A DNA stretch of 64,000 nt from an uncultured Clostridia bacterium (GCA_947625685.1 CANQPK010000004.1:1-64000); one strand, 5' to 3'. Shown: positions 34,356-46,103, counted from the first letter of the stretch. The notes: generated from the letters alone by a model not told the origin. Translations and numbers: made by a program.

Positions 34356-35915
34356 TTATTTTGCAAATACTTTTACTTTTTTTCTATTTTTAATCTCAAT
34401 TTTTTTAGAATTTCCAATTTCAAATCTTAGTTCTAGAACATCTCCATCATATATTTCTACTTCTATATTCTTATCATTTTTTTCTATTTGTACGTTAACA
34501 TTTGCTAAATTCATGATTCTAGTTTCAAGTATAGGTTTTATTATTTTTATATCTGTTTCCAAGTCCTTAGTTATACTATTTATTGCCTTTAATTCATATA
34601 ACTTTGAGATTACTTTTTCTATCAATTCTTGAATTTCATCTTGAAGTGGTTCAACATCTTTTATAAATCTTTCTTCATCATATACAATAAAATTGTAATA
34701 TCTCAAAACATATAAAAATTGTAACAACTCTTTCTTTTGTTCTACTTCTTCTACTTTTTCTATTTTTTCTTCTAAGCACTTTATAAATACTTTTTGAAGT
34801 TCTACTTTATATTTTTCTTTGTTTCTATCATTTTTAATTTCTTTTAATAGATCAAGATTTTTTTCAAGTTTTTCTTTCCTTTTTATATATTTTTTTGCAT
34901 CAAGTAATTCATTTGCATCTTCTATATCATTTAATGCTTTTTTTCTTTCCTTTTTTAATATTCCCGCTAAATTACTTACATTAAATATTTTTTTATATTC
35001 AGATAAAGATGCATTTCTTCTTTCAAATTCTTCAGCAAGAAGAATTTGATCATTTAGCATTTTATCTATTTTTTCAATTTCCTTGCCTTTTTCTTTTTTT
35101 ACTTTTGTAAGTTCTGCTACTAAGTTTTGTGTATCACTCAATCTTTTAAGTTCTTTTTCGTCCCAAGATTTTTCATCTTCTAATCTTGCTTTTTCATTTT
35201 TATTTCTCTGTGTGCAAACTATAATTGCTATCTTATATACTAAGTTTAATAATTTTTCTATTTTTTTTGGATTATACTCTGATTTTAGTTTATCTTCAAA
35301 CTTTTCAAGCAATTCTTTTTGATATTCTTGTTTCATCCAATTATCTAAGAAATCAAAGCCTAGTAAAATTAATAAATTTTGATATATAAGATTACAATCG
35401 ATATTGCTTATCTCACTTGGGATAGTATTCCAAGACCAAGCATTAAAATCTCGTATTATTTCTATATTGTTTATATCTCTTCCTTCATTCAAAAGCTCTG
35501 GCAAAGCAATTCTAATGATATTATATTTTTCATCTAAATACATTTTTGTATCATTCATTTTAAATAATGCATAAAGCATTGCCCTTTCAGAAGGAAATAC
35601 TCTTATAGAATTTGATATAGTATCAACACTGCATAACTCATGGCTTTCTATAAGTTTTTCCCCTTCTTCAGTATTTGGTTTTGCAAGTTCAATTTTAGTA
35701 CATTTATCAATTATCTTAATTATATTTTCTATATATTCATTTTTATTTTCTACATTTATTTTTATATTAGAATAATCATTATATGATGTAGATATTTTAT
35801 ATAACATACTAAGTAGGAGATTTTTAACATCTCCTGAAAATTTCTTCTTCGCTAAAACAGTTTCTAACTTATAATTGTTACTTTGGAACATTGATAAGAT
35901 ATCATTTGTTTTCAT
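34356..35915 (-). CDS. Hypothetical coiled-coil protein
   Basis: 519-aa ORF. Confidence 0.6.
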   Translation of the reverse strand: MKTNDILSMFQSNNYKLETVLAKKKFSGDVKNLLLSMLYKISTSYNDYSNIKINVENKNEYIENIIKIIDKCTKIELAKPNTEEGEKLIESHELCSVDTISNSIRVFPSERAMLYALFKMNDTKMYLDEKYNIIRIALPELLNEGRDINNIEIIRDFNAWSWNTIPSEISNIDCNLIYQNLLILLGFDFLDNWMKQEYQKELLEKFEDKLKSEYNPKKIEKLLNLVYKIAIIVCTQRNKNEKARLEDEKSWDEKELKRLSDTQNLVAELTKVKKEKGKEIEKIDKMLNDQILLAEEFERRNASLSEYKKIFNVSNLAGILKKERKKALNDIEDANELLDAKKYIKRKEKLEKNLDLLKEIKNDRNKEKYKVELQKVFIKCLEEKIEKVEEVEQKKELLQFLYVLRYYNFIVYDEERFIKDVEPLQDEIQELIEKVISKLYELKAINSITKDLETDIKIIKPILETRIMNLANVNVQIEKNDKNIEVEIYDGDVLELRFEIGNSKKIEIKNRKKVKVFAK

Positions 35916-35938
35916 TAATTCTTTCCCTTTCTAAAGGT

Positions 35939-38311
35939 TTATTCTTCTGAATCATTATTTGTGGCAGGTTCAGTTCCCATCTTTAATTCTTGCCATCTCT
36001 CTTTAGTTATTAATACTTCTCTTGGTTTACTTCCCTGATAGCCTGATATTATACCTCTTTCTGCCATTTGGTCTATTATTCTTCCAGCCCTTGCATATCC
36101 TACTTTTAGTCTTCTTTGTATAAATGATGTTGAAGCTTGACCATATTCTATAACTTCCTCAATTGCTTCTTCAAGTTTTGGATCTACATCATCTGTTTCT
36201 TCATCCTCAGCTATCTCTTTATCTGTCTTATTTGCATTTTCAATTGATTCAATTATATCTGTATTATATGTTGTTTCTCCATCTCTCTTTAAGAAGTCTA
36301 CTATCTTTTCAACCTCTTTATCTGATACAAATGTACCCTGTACTCTTATTGGTTTTGAGCTTCCTGTTGGATAATATAGCATATCTCCTTTTCCAAGAAG
36401 TTTCTCAGCACCTGTCATATCAAGAATTGTTCTTGAATCTATTTGTGATGATACTGCAAATGCAATTCTTGATGGGATATTTGCTTTGATTAATCCTGTG
36501 ATTACATCAACAGATGGTCTTTGAGTTGCTATAACTAGATGCATTCCTGCAGCTCTTGCCTTTTGTGCAAGCCTACATATCGCATCCTCTACATCTTTTG
36601 CAGCAACCATCATTAAATCTGCAAGCTCGTCTATTATTATTACTATCTGTGGCATTTTTACATTTTGTTCTTCTTCAGTACCATTTTCTAATGCTTTGTT
36701 ATATCCTTTTATATCTCTTACACCTTTAGCTGCAAATTTTGCATATCTGTCTTCCATTTCTTGTACTGCCCAAGCAAGTGCGCCTGCTGCTTTTCTTGGG
36801 TCAGTTACAACTGGTATTAGAAGATGTGGTATTCCATTATATACTGAAAGTTCAACTATCTTTGGATCTACCATAAGAAGTTTTACTTCGCTTGGTTTAG
36901 CTTTATATATAATACTTGTAATCATTGTATTGATACATACACTCTTTCCAGAACCTGTACTACCTGCAACAAGTAAATGTGGCATTTTTGCTATATCAAT
37001 TATTACTCTTTTACCACTTACATCTTTTCCAAGTCCCATAGAAAGTTTTGCATCAGATGTTGCAAATTCTTCTGAGTCTATTACATCTCTTAAATGTACA
37101 ACTTCTGTTTCTTTATTTGGTATCTCTATTCCAACAGCTTGTTTTCCAGGTATTGGTGCTTCGATTCTTATGCTTTGTGCTGCTAAATTTAATGCTATAT
37201 CATCTGCAAGATTTGCGATTTTGCTTACCCTTACACCTTCTGCTGGTTTTAATTCATATCTTGTAATTGCAGGTCCAACAGAAACATCTTCTACTTTTGC
37301 TGTAACTCCAAAACTATGAAGTGTCTTTTGTAATTTTAAAGCATTATCTGCAATAGTTTTCTTTTCTGATCTTACTTTTCTGCCACCAGCACTTTCTAGT
37401 AACGCAATTGGTGGAAATTCATAGTTTTGGTCATCAACAACTTGTGCATGCTCTAACTGTAATACTTGTTTTGTTTTATCTTCTTTCTGTTCTTCAGTTT
37501 CTTTAAATAAATTTGCTTCTATAAAATCAGTTTGTTTAATTTTGCCATTATCTTTCTCTTTTTCTTCAAATGCTAAAGGTATATCATGATCAAATTTTTG
37601 TACTTGATTTGTTTCTTCATCATCATCTGCAAAAGGATTTGGCATTATAGTTGAATGTAAATTTTTCTTTTTTTCCTTTTTTCTTTTTTCTTTCTTTGGC
37701 TCTATAATTTCTTCTTCCTCTTCATCATCATCATCTTCTTCATATTCTCTTGCTTCTCTTATCTTTTCAGATATAGAATCTATTAATTCAGCAGGTTTAA
37801 TTCCAAATGTAAATATTGCAAGAAGTATTGCAGCTCCTATCAAAACAACATTCGTTCCCAAAGGGCCTATCATTTTAGTCATAGGAACTGCAACAAGAGC
37901 TCCTATTACTCCTCCACCTTTGTTTTCTGTTCCCATATCATAAGATTGAGATACAATTTCTTGAAAATCATCTTCTATGTTTAATGTTTTACTTTTGCTA
38001 GATAATTGCATTGATGTTATAAATGCACATACACATAGTATTATTATTAAATATTGTGCTATCTTTGGCATAACAAATTCTTTTTCTTCTTTTATTAAGG
38101 TTATTCCAATTAAAAATGTTCCAATAGGTACTAGATATTTAATCCACCCCATTAATCCACCTAGCATTGGACTTAGGTGTTCTCCAATATATCCTGATTG
38201 TACATAAATTAGTACAGCTAATAATATACTAAAAATCATAACAACAATTGCATGTATATATGCATCTTGCTTAGCTTTTTTCTTTCTTGTAACTTTTCTT
38301 TTTCTTCCCAT
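35939..38311 (-). CDS. ftsK: DNA translocase FtsK/SpoIIIE
   Basis: AGSTGSGKSVCINT, VIIIDELADLMM, gamma winged-helix C-terminus. Confidence 0.95.
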   Translation of the reverse strand: MGRKRKVTRKKKAKQDAYIHAIVVMIFSILLAVLIYVQSGYIGEHLSPMLGGLMGWIKYLVPIGTFLIGITLIKEEKEFVMPKIAQYLIIILCVCAFITSMQLSSKSKTLNIEDDFQEIVSQSYDMGTENKGGGVIGALVAVPMTKMIGPLGTNVVLIGAAILLAIFTFGIKPAELIDSISEKIREAREYEEDDDDEEEEEIIEPKKEKRKKEKKKNLHSTIMPNPFADDDEETNQVQKFDHDIPLAFEEKEKDNGKIKQTDFIEANLFKETEEQKEDKTKQVLQLEHAQVVDDQNYEFPPIALLESAGGRKVRSEKKTIADNALKLQKTLHSFGVTAKVEDVSVGPAITRYELKPAEGVRVSKIANLADDIALNLAAQSIRIEAPIPGKQAVGIEIPNKETEVVHLRDVIDSEEFATSDAKLSMGLGKDVSGKRVIIDIAKMPHLLVAGSTGSGKSVCINTMITSIIYKAKPSEVKLLMVDPKIVELSVYNGIPHLLIPVVTDPRKAAGALAWAVQEMEDRYAKFAAKGVRDIKGYNKALENGTEEEQNVKMPQIVIIIDELADLMMVAAKDVEDAICRLAQKARAAGMHLVIATQRPSVDVITGLIKANIPSRIAFAVSSQIDSRTILDMTGAEKLLGKGDMLYYPTGSSKPIRVQGTFVSDKEVEKIVDFLKRDGETTYNTDIIESIENANKTDKEIAEDEETDDVDPKLEEAIEEVIEYGQASTSFIQRRLKVGYARAGRIIDQMAERGIISGYQGSKPREVLITKERWQELKMGTEPATNNDSEE

Positions 38312-38422
38312 GTTTTTCTCCTATTTTGCATTTTATCATATTTTTACAAATTATATTTTATCATTGGGGCAATCAAATTGCAATGTTTTTAGAAAAATAA
38401 TAGAAAAATTGTTGTTAATGCT

Positions 38423-38449
38423 ATTAATATCAAAAGTCAGTGAAATTTT
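38423..38449. repeat. 27-bp direct repeat copy 1 (part of a terminator hairpin)
   Basis: attaatatcaaaagtcagtgaaatttt, identical at 46292..46318. Confidence 0.85.
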
Positions 38450-38516
38450 TTTAAATTTCACTGACTTTTATCTTTAATACTAAGAACTTTCTAAATGCAG
38501 ATATACTAATGTATCT

Positions 38517-41500
38517 CTATTTAGTAACTTCTAAATTGCTTACATCTTGTTGCCTTGTAGTTTTATATATCTCATCTCTAAAATCATTAGTTTTATTTTT
38601 TAATGTATAATATATTTCACTTCTTACAGCACTAGATTTTTTTAGCTCTGTTTTGTCGCTAACTACTTTTGCATCTTCTACCAAAGCATCATAGAATTTT
38701 TGAACATATTCTTTTACATTTATAGAATCATCTAGTTTTTCTAGATTTCTTTGAACTTCATCAAATCTTGCTTCTTTATAATCACTAAAATCACTAAACT
38801 TTCCATCTGTAATTTTTTCAAGTGCCATTTTGTCGGTCTTATAATTTGCGTCTCCTAAGCTAAGAGTTTCAAAATTATTATATATTTTGCGAGGTACATA
38901 GTGAATGTTACTTGCATATTCTACTAATCCATCATCATATCCTTTGTATCCTAGCATTTCATAACTTATCCATTTTAATGAATATGAGTCAGGTCTTCCA
39001 TCAGGATTATTTGGTTGATACCAGTGAACCCTATCAAAACCTTCTCCTCCATATCTGTTAGATCCCAAAGAGGATTCAGAGACTGCACCTGGAATAAGTA
39101 AAATTCTATTATCTATCAAATCATTTATTGTTTTTAATTCTACATTGAATTCATCTAATGCATTTAATCTTGTATATTTTGTCGTTTCACGAGCACGGTA
39201 TCTTGCATACTCATCATCTGCATAAGTTTTTCCATTAGGAAGCACTTTATTTTCATTTGGATAAGATGCTTGAACTGCAAGTACTTTTTGAGTTTCCGAA
39301 TCTAATTGTAAAAATGCCTGTGCTTCAATATAATCCATCATATATATCGTTTCAAAAACTTTTCTGTAAAAGTCTTGTATATTTTGTTTACTATTTATTC
39401 TATCAGCTGTTAAGTTATTGCCTACCTTTACATTATCATTAAATCTCATTGATAAGTTCATAACAATTCCAAACTCGCCAAATGATTGCATGAAGAATGA
39501 ATCTGCATAGTCTTCACCACCAGCATCAAATCTTCTTCCATTATCTTTAAAGAAAACTTTTGCATCTATTAAATGGGCTGATTCGTGAGACCAAGTTCTA
39601 AATGTTACATGTGATGTGTCATTTTCTCCTTCTGGTGCTAAAGTACTATCAAGTATTCCTGCTGCTTGCCACTCTAGACGTGGGCCCCAAGCTGCTGCAT
39701 TTACTCCTGCTGCCGCTGCCCAAAGACCTGTTGCTTCAACGAAGTTTTTATGGAATGGTTCAGTTGTTGTTAATTGTGTATTATATACACTTCCTCCAGT
39801 TTCTGTTTTTGTAAGTCTTTTATCTATATGATATATAAGTGCATTATTTAGTATCTTTTCATCACCTAGTATAGAATATAATGTTTCAAAATACCTTTTC
39901 ATTCTTGTTGTATAAGTACCTAGTTTTTCCATAAATTTCTCTACTTCAGCTGGATCATTTGGATTTTGCATATAAGTTCTTTGAGCACCTATTGCGTATT
40001 GTACAGGGCTAGATATTACATAGGCTGCAGTTTCTGGAAGTGTTAACATAGGTAAGAATTGTTTTAAAATTTCGTCATTACTTGTTGAGATAAAGTGATC
40101 CCACAAAGTATATTTAACTTCTGGATGTCCATCAACGCCAAATTCTGTAATTATTCCTTTAAATTGATTATGTGTCCACTCGCTCATTTCATGATCACTA
40201 AATTTTGTTACTACATATTCTACAAATTTAGGTACAGTATCAAGCTTAGTATAACTACTAAGTATCGCTTTATAACTTGAGTTTGTTGAGCCTGTATTAA
40301 AATTATTTCCTGTTTTATCTCCCAAATATAAATCAGCAATTTTTTCAGGTGTTAAGCTATTGTCAAAGCAATCCATATTAAACATTATGAAGTCGTATAT
40401 TTTCATGCCATCAACATCTAAGTCATAAAATCTTCTAAAGTAATTATAAGTATATAAAACTTTTTCTATTCTTTTATCCTTTTTTAGTTGTTTTTCAATA
40501 TAATTGTTAATGCTTTCATCATTTGTTGTGCTAGTGTAATCACTATTAGATATATATTTTAATACAAAATCTTTTAATTCATTTTTTGTTGTTTCATTAT
40601 AGAAATCTTTATATAGTCTAGAGCTAGAATTTGTTGTTAAAATATCTAAATTAGTAGTATAATCTAGGCTTTTTAAATAATTAACTATATTATTTACAAG
40701 TTGAGAATCACTATTAATTACATATCGATCGTAACTATAATCAATTCCTAGTTTGTCAATTCTATAAGATGCAATCATATCATACATTCTGTCATAAGTA
40801 ACATCATATTCGCATTTACTTCCATCAGTAAATATTATTTTTATTTTATTTAGTTTTTTATAATCACTTGTTGTTAGATAAGTTACTATACCTCCATTTT
40901 TATCTACTGGCAAGATATATTGTATCTCTTTATTTAAAAGATTAGTATCTTTTACAGACTTAGCTGTGTCAACAATTTTTTCAATGTTGTAGAAAGGCAT
41001 TAATTTTGCCAAGTTATTATATAAATTTTCTTTGCTTTTATCGTAATCTGTTACATTGCTATGCTCATCTTCTTTAACTTCAATATTAAATATAGGTAAA
41101 TTTTCATACGAAATATTATCTATTTTCCATATACTTTCATCAAAGTTTGCCCTTTCTTTAAACAAACTATCTGTAATTTCTTCTTTAGTAATATTTGTAA
41201 CTCCCTCTACTTCATTTTTATTTTCTGATGTTGAACAAAGATAATTATTCTTTAATTCTTTGTGAAGACCTACAAAATTGTTTGTTCCTATAGATATATT
41301 ATTTTCATAAGTAGTTAATCTATTATTATATGCATCTGCAAAATTTGCATTGTTACTGGTTACTTTAACACAATTATTAATTATATTACTAGACAATGCA
41401 TTTCCAATAAATGCGTTTGTATAATTCCATCCACCTAGCATAGCTCCTTGTGAGTAACAGTTTTTAACTGTAGTTGAATCTTTTGTACATCCTATAAATG

Positions 41501-44500
41501 TACCATTTTGCTGTTCGCTTCCTCCTGCTTGTAATCGAACATTAATTGATCTACACTCTTCAACTGTTGTGTTAGAGGCTGTTCCTATTAAAGAACCATT
41601 TCCTGCACCATTTGAACCATTTTTATTAAATTTATCTATTAAAATATGTTTAATAGTAGCACCCTCTGTAGTATTTGCCAAAGCTGCGTGCCCCTCAGCT
41701 CCTAAAGTAACATTTACAATATTTAAATTTTGAACCTCACCAGTTATTTTATTAAATAATGGCTTAGTTAAATTTTTTATAGTAAATCCATTACCATTAA
41801 ACTTTCCAGCATAATCATTCGTAACATAAGTATTTCCGTCTACACTTAAACTACTTGCATCATAATTTTTAGTTAAAGTTACATCATTTCCACTATTTAA
41901 TTCTTCAAGTAAAAACCTAAATGCATCAGATGGGTGATATTCATTCTTAGCTTCACCATCTTTAATAGTTCCATATTCTATTCTTATATTTTGATTTGTA
42001 TTAGAATCTTCTAATGTTACAAAATCAAAATCTAATACTAAAATTAGTGCATCACCTTCTACAACTTCTTTTATTCTAGCTTGAACTGTAGGAAGAGAAT
42101 CCATTTTAATTTCAACAAAATATTTATCTTTATGATTCTTTATATCTTCTACATTTACTGTGTCTTTAAGATTAATCTCTTCATAGCCATCTTTCTCTTC
42201 TATCTTATACAAGTTAATATCTGTAATATCTTTAAGTTCTATTTTATTTTCATCTAAAGATATAAGTTCATCTAAAATGACTACATTATCTCTATAATTT
42301 TCACTATCTTCGTCTTTATCAATGTCTCTATCATAATCAGCTGTTACTTTGATATAATATCTTAAAGAATTTTTCTCTTTATTAAACGATATTTCATTTT
42401 CATAATCATTATTGTATAAAATCTTATCATTCTCATCTTTTATTTCAATTTTTGCCCTGCCTATTATAGAGTTATCTGCATCTTTTAAAGTAGATAATAC
42501 TTGCAAAGAATTTCCTAAATCTTTATAGCTATAGTCATCTATTTTAATAATATCTTTTAAAACTTCAAGTTCAAAAGTATAAGGTACCTCTAGTGTAACT
42601 TCTTTACCATTATTTAAGACAATACCAGTAACCTTTATTTGCTTTTCTCCAGAACTACTATATCCATCTAATAATAGGCTATATGTATCTTCTTTTTTAG
42701 ATATATTGTATTCTTTATCATCAATAATTACGCTTTCTACTAGTATTCCTGCATCACTATCTATTCCTGTAATCTTAAAGTTAAGATTTATCTTTTCATT
42801 TTTTTCAAAATATTTATTATTCTTTTTGCTTAGTATTTTACATTCTTCTAGTTTTATATTTTTATATGTATCTTCATCATATAAACCGTACTTAACTCTA
42901 TATATTTCCCCATTTGTTGTTTCATTTTTATCAGATTGTTCATCATTGTTAAGTGCATCTGTATCTAGGTCAAAACTACCTTTAAATATTAAGTCAAAAA
43001 TCTTATCTTTTTCAATATTTTCAAAAGTTACGCTATTATTTCCGCTGTGAATTGTTTCTGTCTGTCCATTTAATTCAATTGTGCCGTCTTTAAATCCATC
43101 AGGTGTTTCAGTTTCATCTAATGTTACATCAAAATCAAATGTTGCAGAGCCTTTTTCATAATCTTCGCTAACAACAAGATTTTCTACCTTAGGTTTATCT
43201 TTTAGTACCTCTATTTCCATAGATTTTTCTTCTACTGAGAAATAGTCATTAAATATTTTATAATATCCATCACTTGCAAGTTCTACTCTATTTGCCTTTA
43301 GCTCTATAACTCCTGCATCTTCTGGTACAGTAAGATATACTTTAGACTTAAAACCTGTTATCTGAGACGTAGGATAATTTAGTCCATTAATATTTACGGC
43401 TGCTAATCTACCATACGCTCTACCACCGCCATGGTTAGCAACAGCTAAATCTTGAATTTTTTGACTTACTTGAACTTCAAATAGAATTTGATAATCTTTT
43501 TGACCTTTAGTTGCATAACTATCTATTTTATTATTTTTACTATCTACCACATACATATTTATAATAGAAATATCTTCTTCGCTATGTGTTAATATCTCTG
43601 CTTCTCCTAAACTTTCATCAGTATATACATATTTATCAGAAAGTTCATAATCTGCTAAAACCTTTACCTTAAAACGACCATCAGTATTATTATTATAAGC
43701 TACATCAGTTGTAATAGTTTGACCATTTATTGCATCTTCCATTGCAATTTCTTTTGTTCCAGCTATTCTATCGGCTGAATCTACTAGAGCTACTGTTAAT
43801 TTCTTAGTAGATTGTGTTTCATCATTTAATTTAAACTCTACATTAATTTTTTTGTCTTCACTAGAGTTTGAAACTTTAAGTCCTTCTACTGTAGGTGGAT
43901 TTTTCAATACAGTATATGTTAGTGTGTTTACTTTATAGTCTTGATTATTTGTAAATGATTTTAAAGTTTCCATATTAACACTATCAAGTGATACTGTATG
44001 GTTTCCAGGAGTAACATCTGCTCCAAGAAGTTCAATCTCATAATTGTCATCTTTTAATTTTTTAACTTCACAATTTGAAAGAAGTTTTCCATCATTTGTT
44101 ATATTAGCATTACTAATTATTTTATTTCTAGTATTAGAACTTTTAAAGCTTAAAACTACTTTTTCGCCTGGCTTAACTGCATCAGTAATAGAGGCATCTG
44201 TTAACTCAAAGTTATAATCGCCACCAATCATAAATGAATGAGAAAACATTGTCTGATTGTATAAATTTTCTTTATCCTCTTTATTACTGTCAAGATTATA
44301 TTTTCCAGTTATTTCAATTAAGTATGTCTTATCCTCTACTATAGGGATATCTTCAACTGTTGTTGTGTCTTTAGCTTCTATTTTGTTGCTTTTTAATACT
44401 CTTCCATCATTTTTAATATATACCGTACCATCAATAAATGCTTCATCTTCATCTATTAGGTCAAAACTTAATGTTCCATTTTGATCATTTAAATCAAATT

Positions 44501-46103
44501 TATTAATATATGGTACATCTTTTAATATCTCTTTTTCTATTTTGAAATTTGTTTCTACATTCTTACCATTGTCTAAAATTACTTCAGTTATATTAAATGT
44601 ATACTTACCAGCATCCTCTAAATTACCTATTTCTACAAAATAAACTCCTTCACTTGATTCTACATCATAGTACTGACCATTTATTTTTACTCTAGTAACT
44701 TTAACGTCTTTTGGAGTAACTTCTGCCATAAATTCAAGTATTATTTCACCTTTTTGGCAATAAATACTATTTTCTTCATTTGACTTTTTTAATGTTACTT
44801 TAGTTTTATTAGTTGTATCTTCTGTTGTGTGTCCTGCATCATCTATATCTACATCTCCATCATCATTAGTATCATAATCTGGTTTTTTATCCTCGTCTGG
44901 TGGCTTTGGTGCAGGATTTTCATTGTCGTTAACAGTATTATCATTAGTTGTATTATTTGTATTATCATTAGTAGTATTATTTGTATTAGTATTAGTATTT
45001 GTATTTGTATTTGTATTGGTATTGGTGTTTGTATTTGGATTAATATTTGAATTAGCTGGATTTGTTTGATCCTGCTTTTTGTCAGTATCATTTCCATTAT
45101 TTTTATTATCATTGTTATTAGCACTAGATTGATTTGTTTTACTTGTGCTTGTGCTTATATTTTTCTTGCTATTAGTTGCGCTCTTTTTACTAGAGCTGTT
45201 TGTACTGCCTGAATTATTTGTTTGACTAGAATTGTTAGTTTGGCTTTCATTATTAACTGTATTATTTGTGCTAGAATTACTATTACCATTAGGTATATCT
45301 ATGTCTTCTTCAGTTCCTTCAATGCTAATTAAATATTTAATAATTTCCTCAGCATCTGCATAATCTCTAACTCCGTCTTTGTTAACATCATTCTTATTGA
45401 TATTTTTAATAATCAAAATTGAAGTAGCTATAATTGCTAATACTTCCAAACCAACTAGAAGGTAAACTATCTTTGTATTTTTCTTTTTTAAGATAATATA
45501 TAAAATAGCACATAATAAAGCAAATATTACTACACAAAAAGTAATGATAATTGGAGTATTTGTTGGCACCGTAATATCCTTTTCTATATCTTCTGTTATA
45601 ACATTTTCTGTATTGCTTGGTATCATTTCTCCCTCTTTTGCATCCCTTGATACAAAAACTTTAGTAGATACCATATCTAGAGTCTTTTTACCATTACCAT
45701 CTGAATATGAAATATTAGTCAAAGCTATATTAGTATTTCCAACATTTGCGTCATCTTTAACTTTTAATTTTACAGTAAAAAGTGTACCTCCTGTAGATAC
45801 CTTACCAGATTTATTGATTATACCAAATTTATTAGTTTCTTTACTATATAAAATACTCGAAACATCTTTCTTAGCAAAGTTAGAATCATCTATTGTTTGA
45901 AAAACATTTTTGTCATATTTTAAAGTAGCCATTAATGCATAAGCGTCTAGGTCACTTGGTACATTAGCACTTACAGTTATTTCGTCACCTACATTTAAAT
46001 TTGTTTTATCAACTTCTAATGTTATTCCTTCGGATCCTAAAACTGTAATCGGTAGACAGATAATTATTAAAATCAAAATTAATAGATATTTTATTTTATT
46101 CAT
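38517..46103 (-). CDS. Giant secreted protein: cohesin-like N-terminus, Asn/Thr-rich linker, Ig-like repeats, GLUG-like region, M26/Zmp-like HExxH metallopeptidase region
   Basis: Signal peptide; GITLEVDKTNLNVGDEITVSANV; DVNKDGVRDYADAEEIIKYL dockerin-like half; WSHESAHLIDAK with downstream GGEDYADSF. Confidence 0.75.
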   Translation of the reverse strand: MNKIKYLLILILIIICLPITVLGSEGITLEVDKTNLNVGDEITVSANVPSDLDAYALMATLKYDKNVFQTIDDSNFAKKDVSSILYSKETNKFGIINKSGKVSTGGTLFTVKLKVKDDANVGNTNIALTNISYSDGNGKKTLDMVSTKVFVSRDAKEGEMIPSNTENVITEDIEKDITVPTNTPIIITFCVVIFALLCAILYIILKKKNTKIVYLLVGLEVLAIIATSILIIKNINKNDVNKDGVRDYADAEEIIKYLISIEGTEEDIDIPNGNSNSSTNNTVNNESQTNNSSQTNNSGSTNSSSKKSATNSKKNISTSTSKTNQSSANNNDNKNNGNDTDKKQDQTNPANSNINPNTNTNTNTNTNTNTNTNTNNTTNDNTNNTTNDNTVNDNENPAPKPPDEDKKPDYDTNDDGDVDIDDAGHTTEDTTNKTKVTLKKSNEENSIYCQKGEIILEFMAEVTPKDVKVTRVKINGQYYDVESSEGVYFVEIGNLEDAGKYTFNITEVILDNGKNVETNFKIEKEILKDVPYINKFDLNDQNGTLSFDLIDEDEAFIDGTVYIKNDGRVLKSNKIEAKDTTTVEDIPIVEDKTYLIEITGKYNLDSNKEDKENLYNQTMFSHSFMIGGDYNFELTDASITDAVKPGEKVVLSFKSSNTRNKIISNANITNDGKLLSNCEVKKLKDDNYEIELLGADVTPGNHTVSLDSVNMETLKSFTNNQDYKVNTLTYTVLKNPPTVEGLKVSNSSEDKKINVEFKLNDETQSTKKLTVALVDSADRIAGTKEIAMEDAINGQTITTDVAYNNNTDGRFKVKVLADYELSDKYVYTDESLGEAEILTHSEEDISIINMYVVDSKNNKIDSYATKGQKDYQILFEVQVSQKIQDLAVANHGGGRAYGRLAAVNINGLNYPTSQITGFKSKVYLTVPEDAGVIELKANRVELASDGYYKIFNDYFSVEEKSMEIEVLKDKPKVENLVVSEDYEKGSATFDFDVTLDETETPDGFKDGTIELNGQTETIHSGNNSVTFENIEKDKIFDLIFKGSFDLDTDALNNDEQSDKNETTNGEIYRVKYGLYDEDTYKNIKLEECKILSKKNNKYFEKNEKINLNFKITGIDSDAGILVESVIIDDKEYNISKKEDTYSLLLDGYSSSGEKQIKVTGIVLNNGKEVTLEVPYTFELEVLKDIIKIDDYSYKDLGNSLQVLSTLKDADNSIIGRAKIEIKDENDKILYNNDYENEISFNKEKNSLRYYIKVTADYDRDIDKDEDSENYRDNVVILDELISLDENKIELKDITDINLYKIEEKDGYEEINLKDTVNVEDIKNHKDKYFVEIKMDSLPTVQARIKEVVEGDALILVLDFDFVTLEDSNTNQNIRIEYGTIKDGEAKNEYHPSDAFRFLLEELNSGNDVTLTKNYDASSLSVDGNTYVTNDYAGKFNGNGFTIKNLTKPLFNKITGEVQNLNIVNVTLGAEGHAALANTTEGATIKHILIDKFNKNGSNGAGNGSLIGTASNTTVEECRSINVRLQAGGSEQQNGTFIGCTKDSTTVKNCYSQGAMLGGWNYTNAFIGNALSSNIINNCVKVTSNNANFADAYNNRLTTYENNISIGTNNFVGLHKELKNNYLCSTSENKNEVEGVTNITKEEITDSLFKERANFDESIWKIDNISYENLPIFNIEVKEDEHSNVTDYDKSKENLYNNLAKLMPFYNIEKIVDTAKSVKDTNLLNKEIQYILPVDKNGGIVTYLTTSDYKKLNKIKIIFTDGSKCEYDVTYDRMYDMIASYRIDKLGIDYSYDRYVINSDSQLVNNIVNYLKSLDYTTNLDILTTNSSSRLYKDFYNETTKNELKDFVLKYISNSDYTSTTNDESINNYIEKQLKKDKRIEKVLYTYNYFRRFYDLDVDGMKIYDFIMFNMDCFDNSLTPEKIADLYLGDKTGNNFNTGSTNSSYKAILSSYTKLDTVPKFVEYVVTKFSDHEMSEWTHNQFKGIITEFGVDGHPEVKYTLWDHFISTSNDEILKQFLPMLTLPETAAYVISSPVQYAIGAQRTYMQNPNDPAEVEKFMEKLGTYTTRMKRYFETLYSILGDEKILNNALIYHIDKRLTKTETGGSVYNTQLTTTEPFHKNFVEATGLWAAAAGVNAAAWGPRLEWQAAGILDSTLAPEGENDTSHVTFRTWSHESAHLIDAKVFFKDNGRRFDAGGEDYADSFFMQSFGEFGIVMNLSMRFNDNVKVGNNLTADRINSKQNIQDFYRKVFETIYMMDYIEAQAFLQLDSETQKVLAVQASYPNENKVLPNGKTYADDEYARYRARETTKYTRLNALDEFNVELKTINDLIDNRILLIPGAVSESSLGSNRYGGEGFDRVHWYQPNNPDGRPDSYSLKWISYEMLGYKGYDDGLVEYASNIHYVPRKIYNNFETLSLGDANYKTDKMALEKITDGKFSDFSDYKEARFDEVQRNLEKLDDSINVKEYVQKFYDALVEDAKVVSDKTELKKSSAVRSEIYYTLKNKTNDFRDEIYKTTRQQDVSNLEVTK
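44978..45048. repeat. Low-complexity tandem repeat encoding (NT)n
   Basis: Repeated attagt/atttgt hexamers. Confidence 0.8.

Noticed and set aside
44829-45060. Tandem tttgta/ttagta repeats as a CRISPR or regulatory array
   Set aside because: Hexameric coding repeat producing (NT)n in the linker of the giant protein; no spacers.
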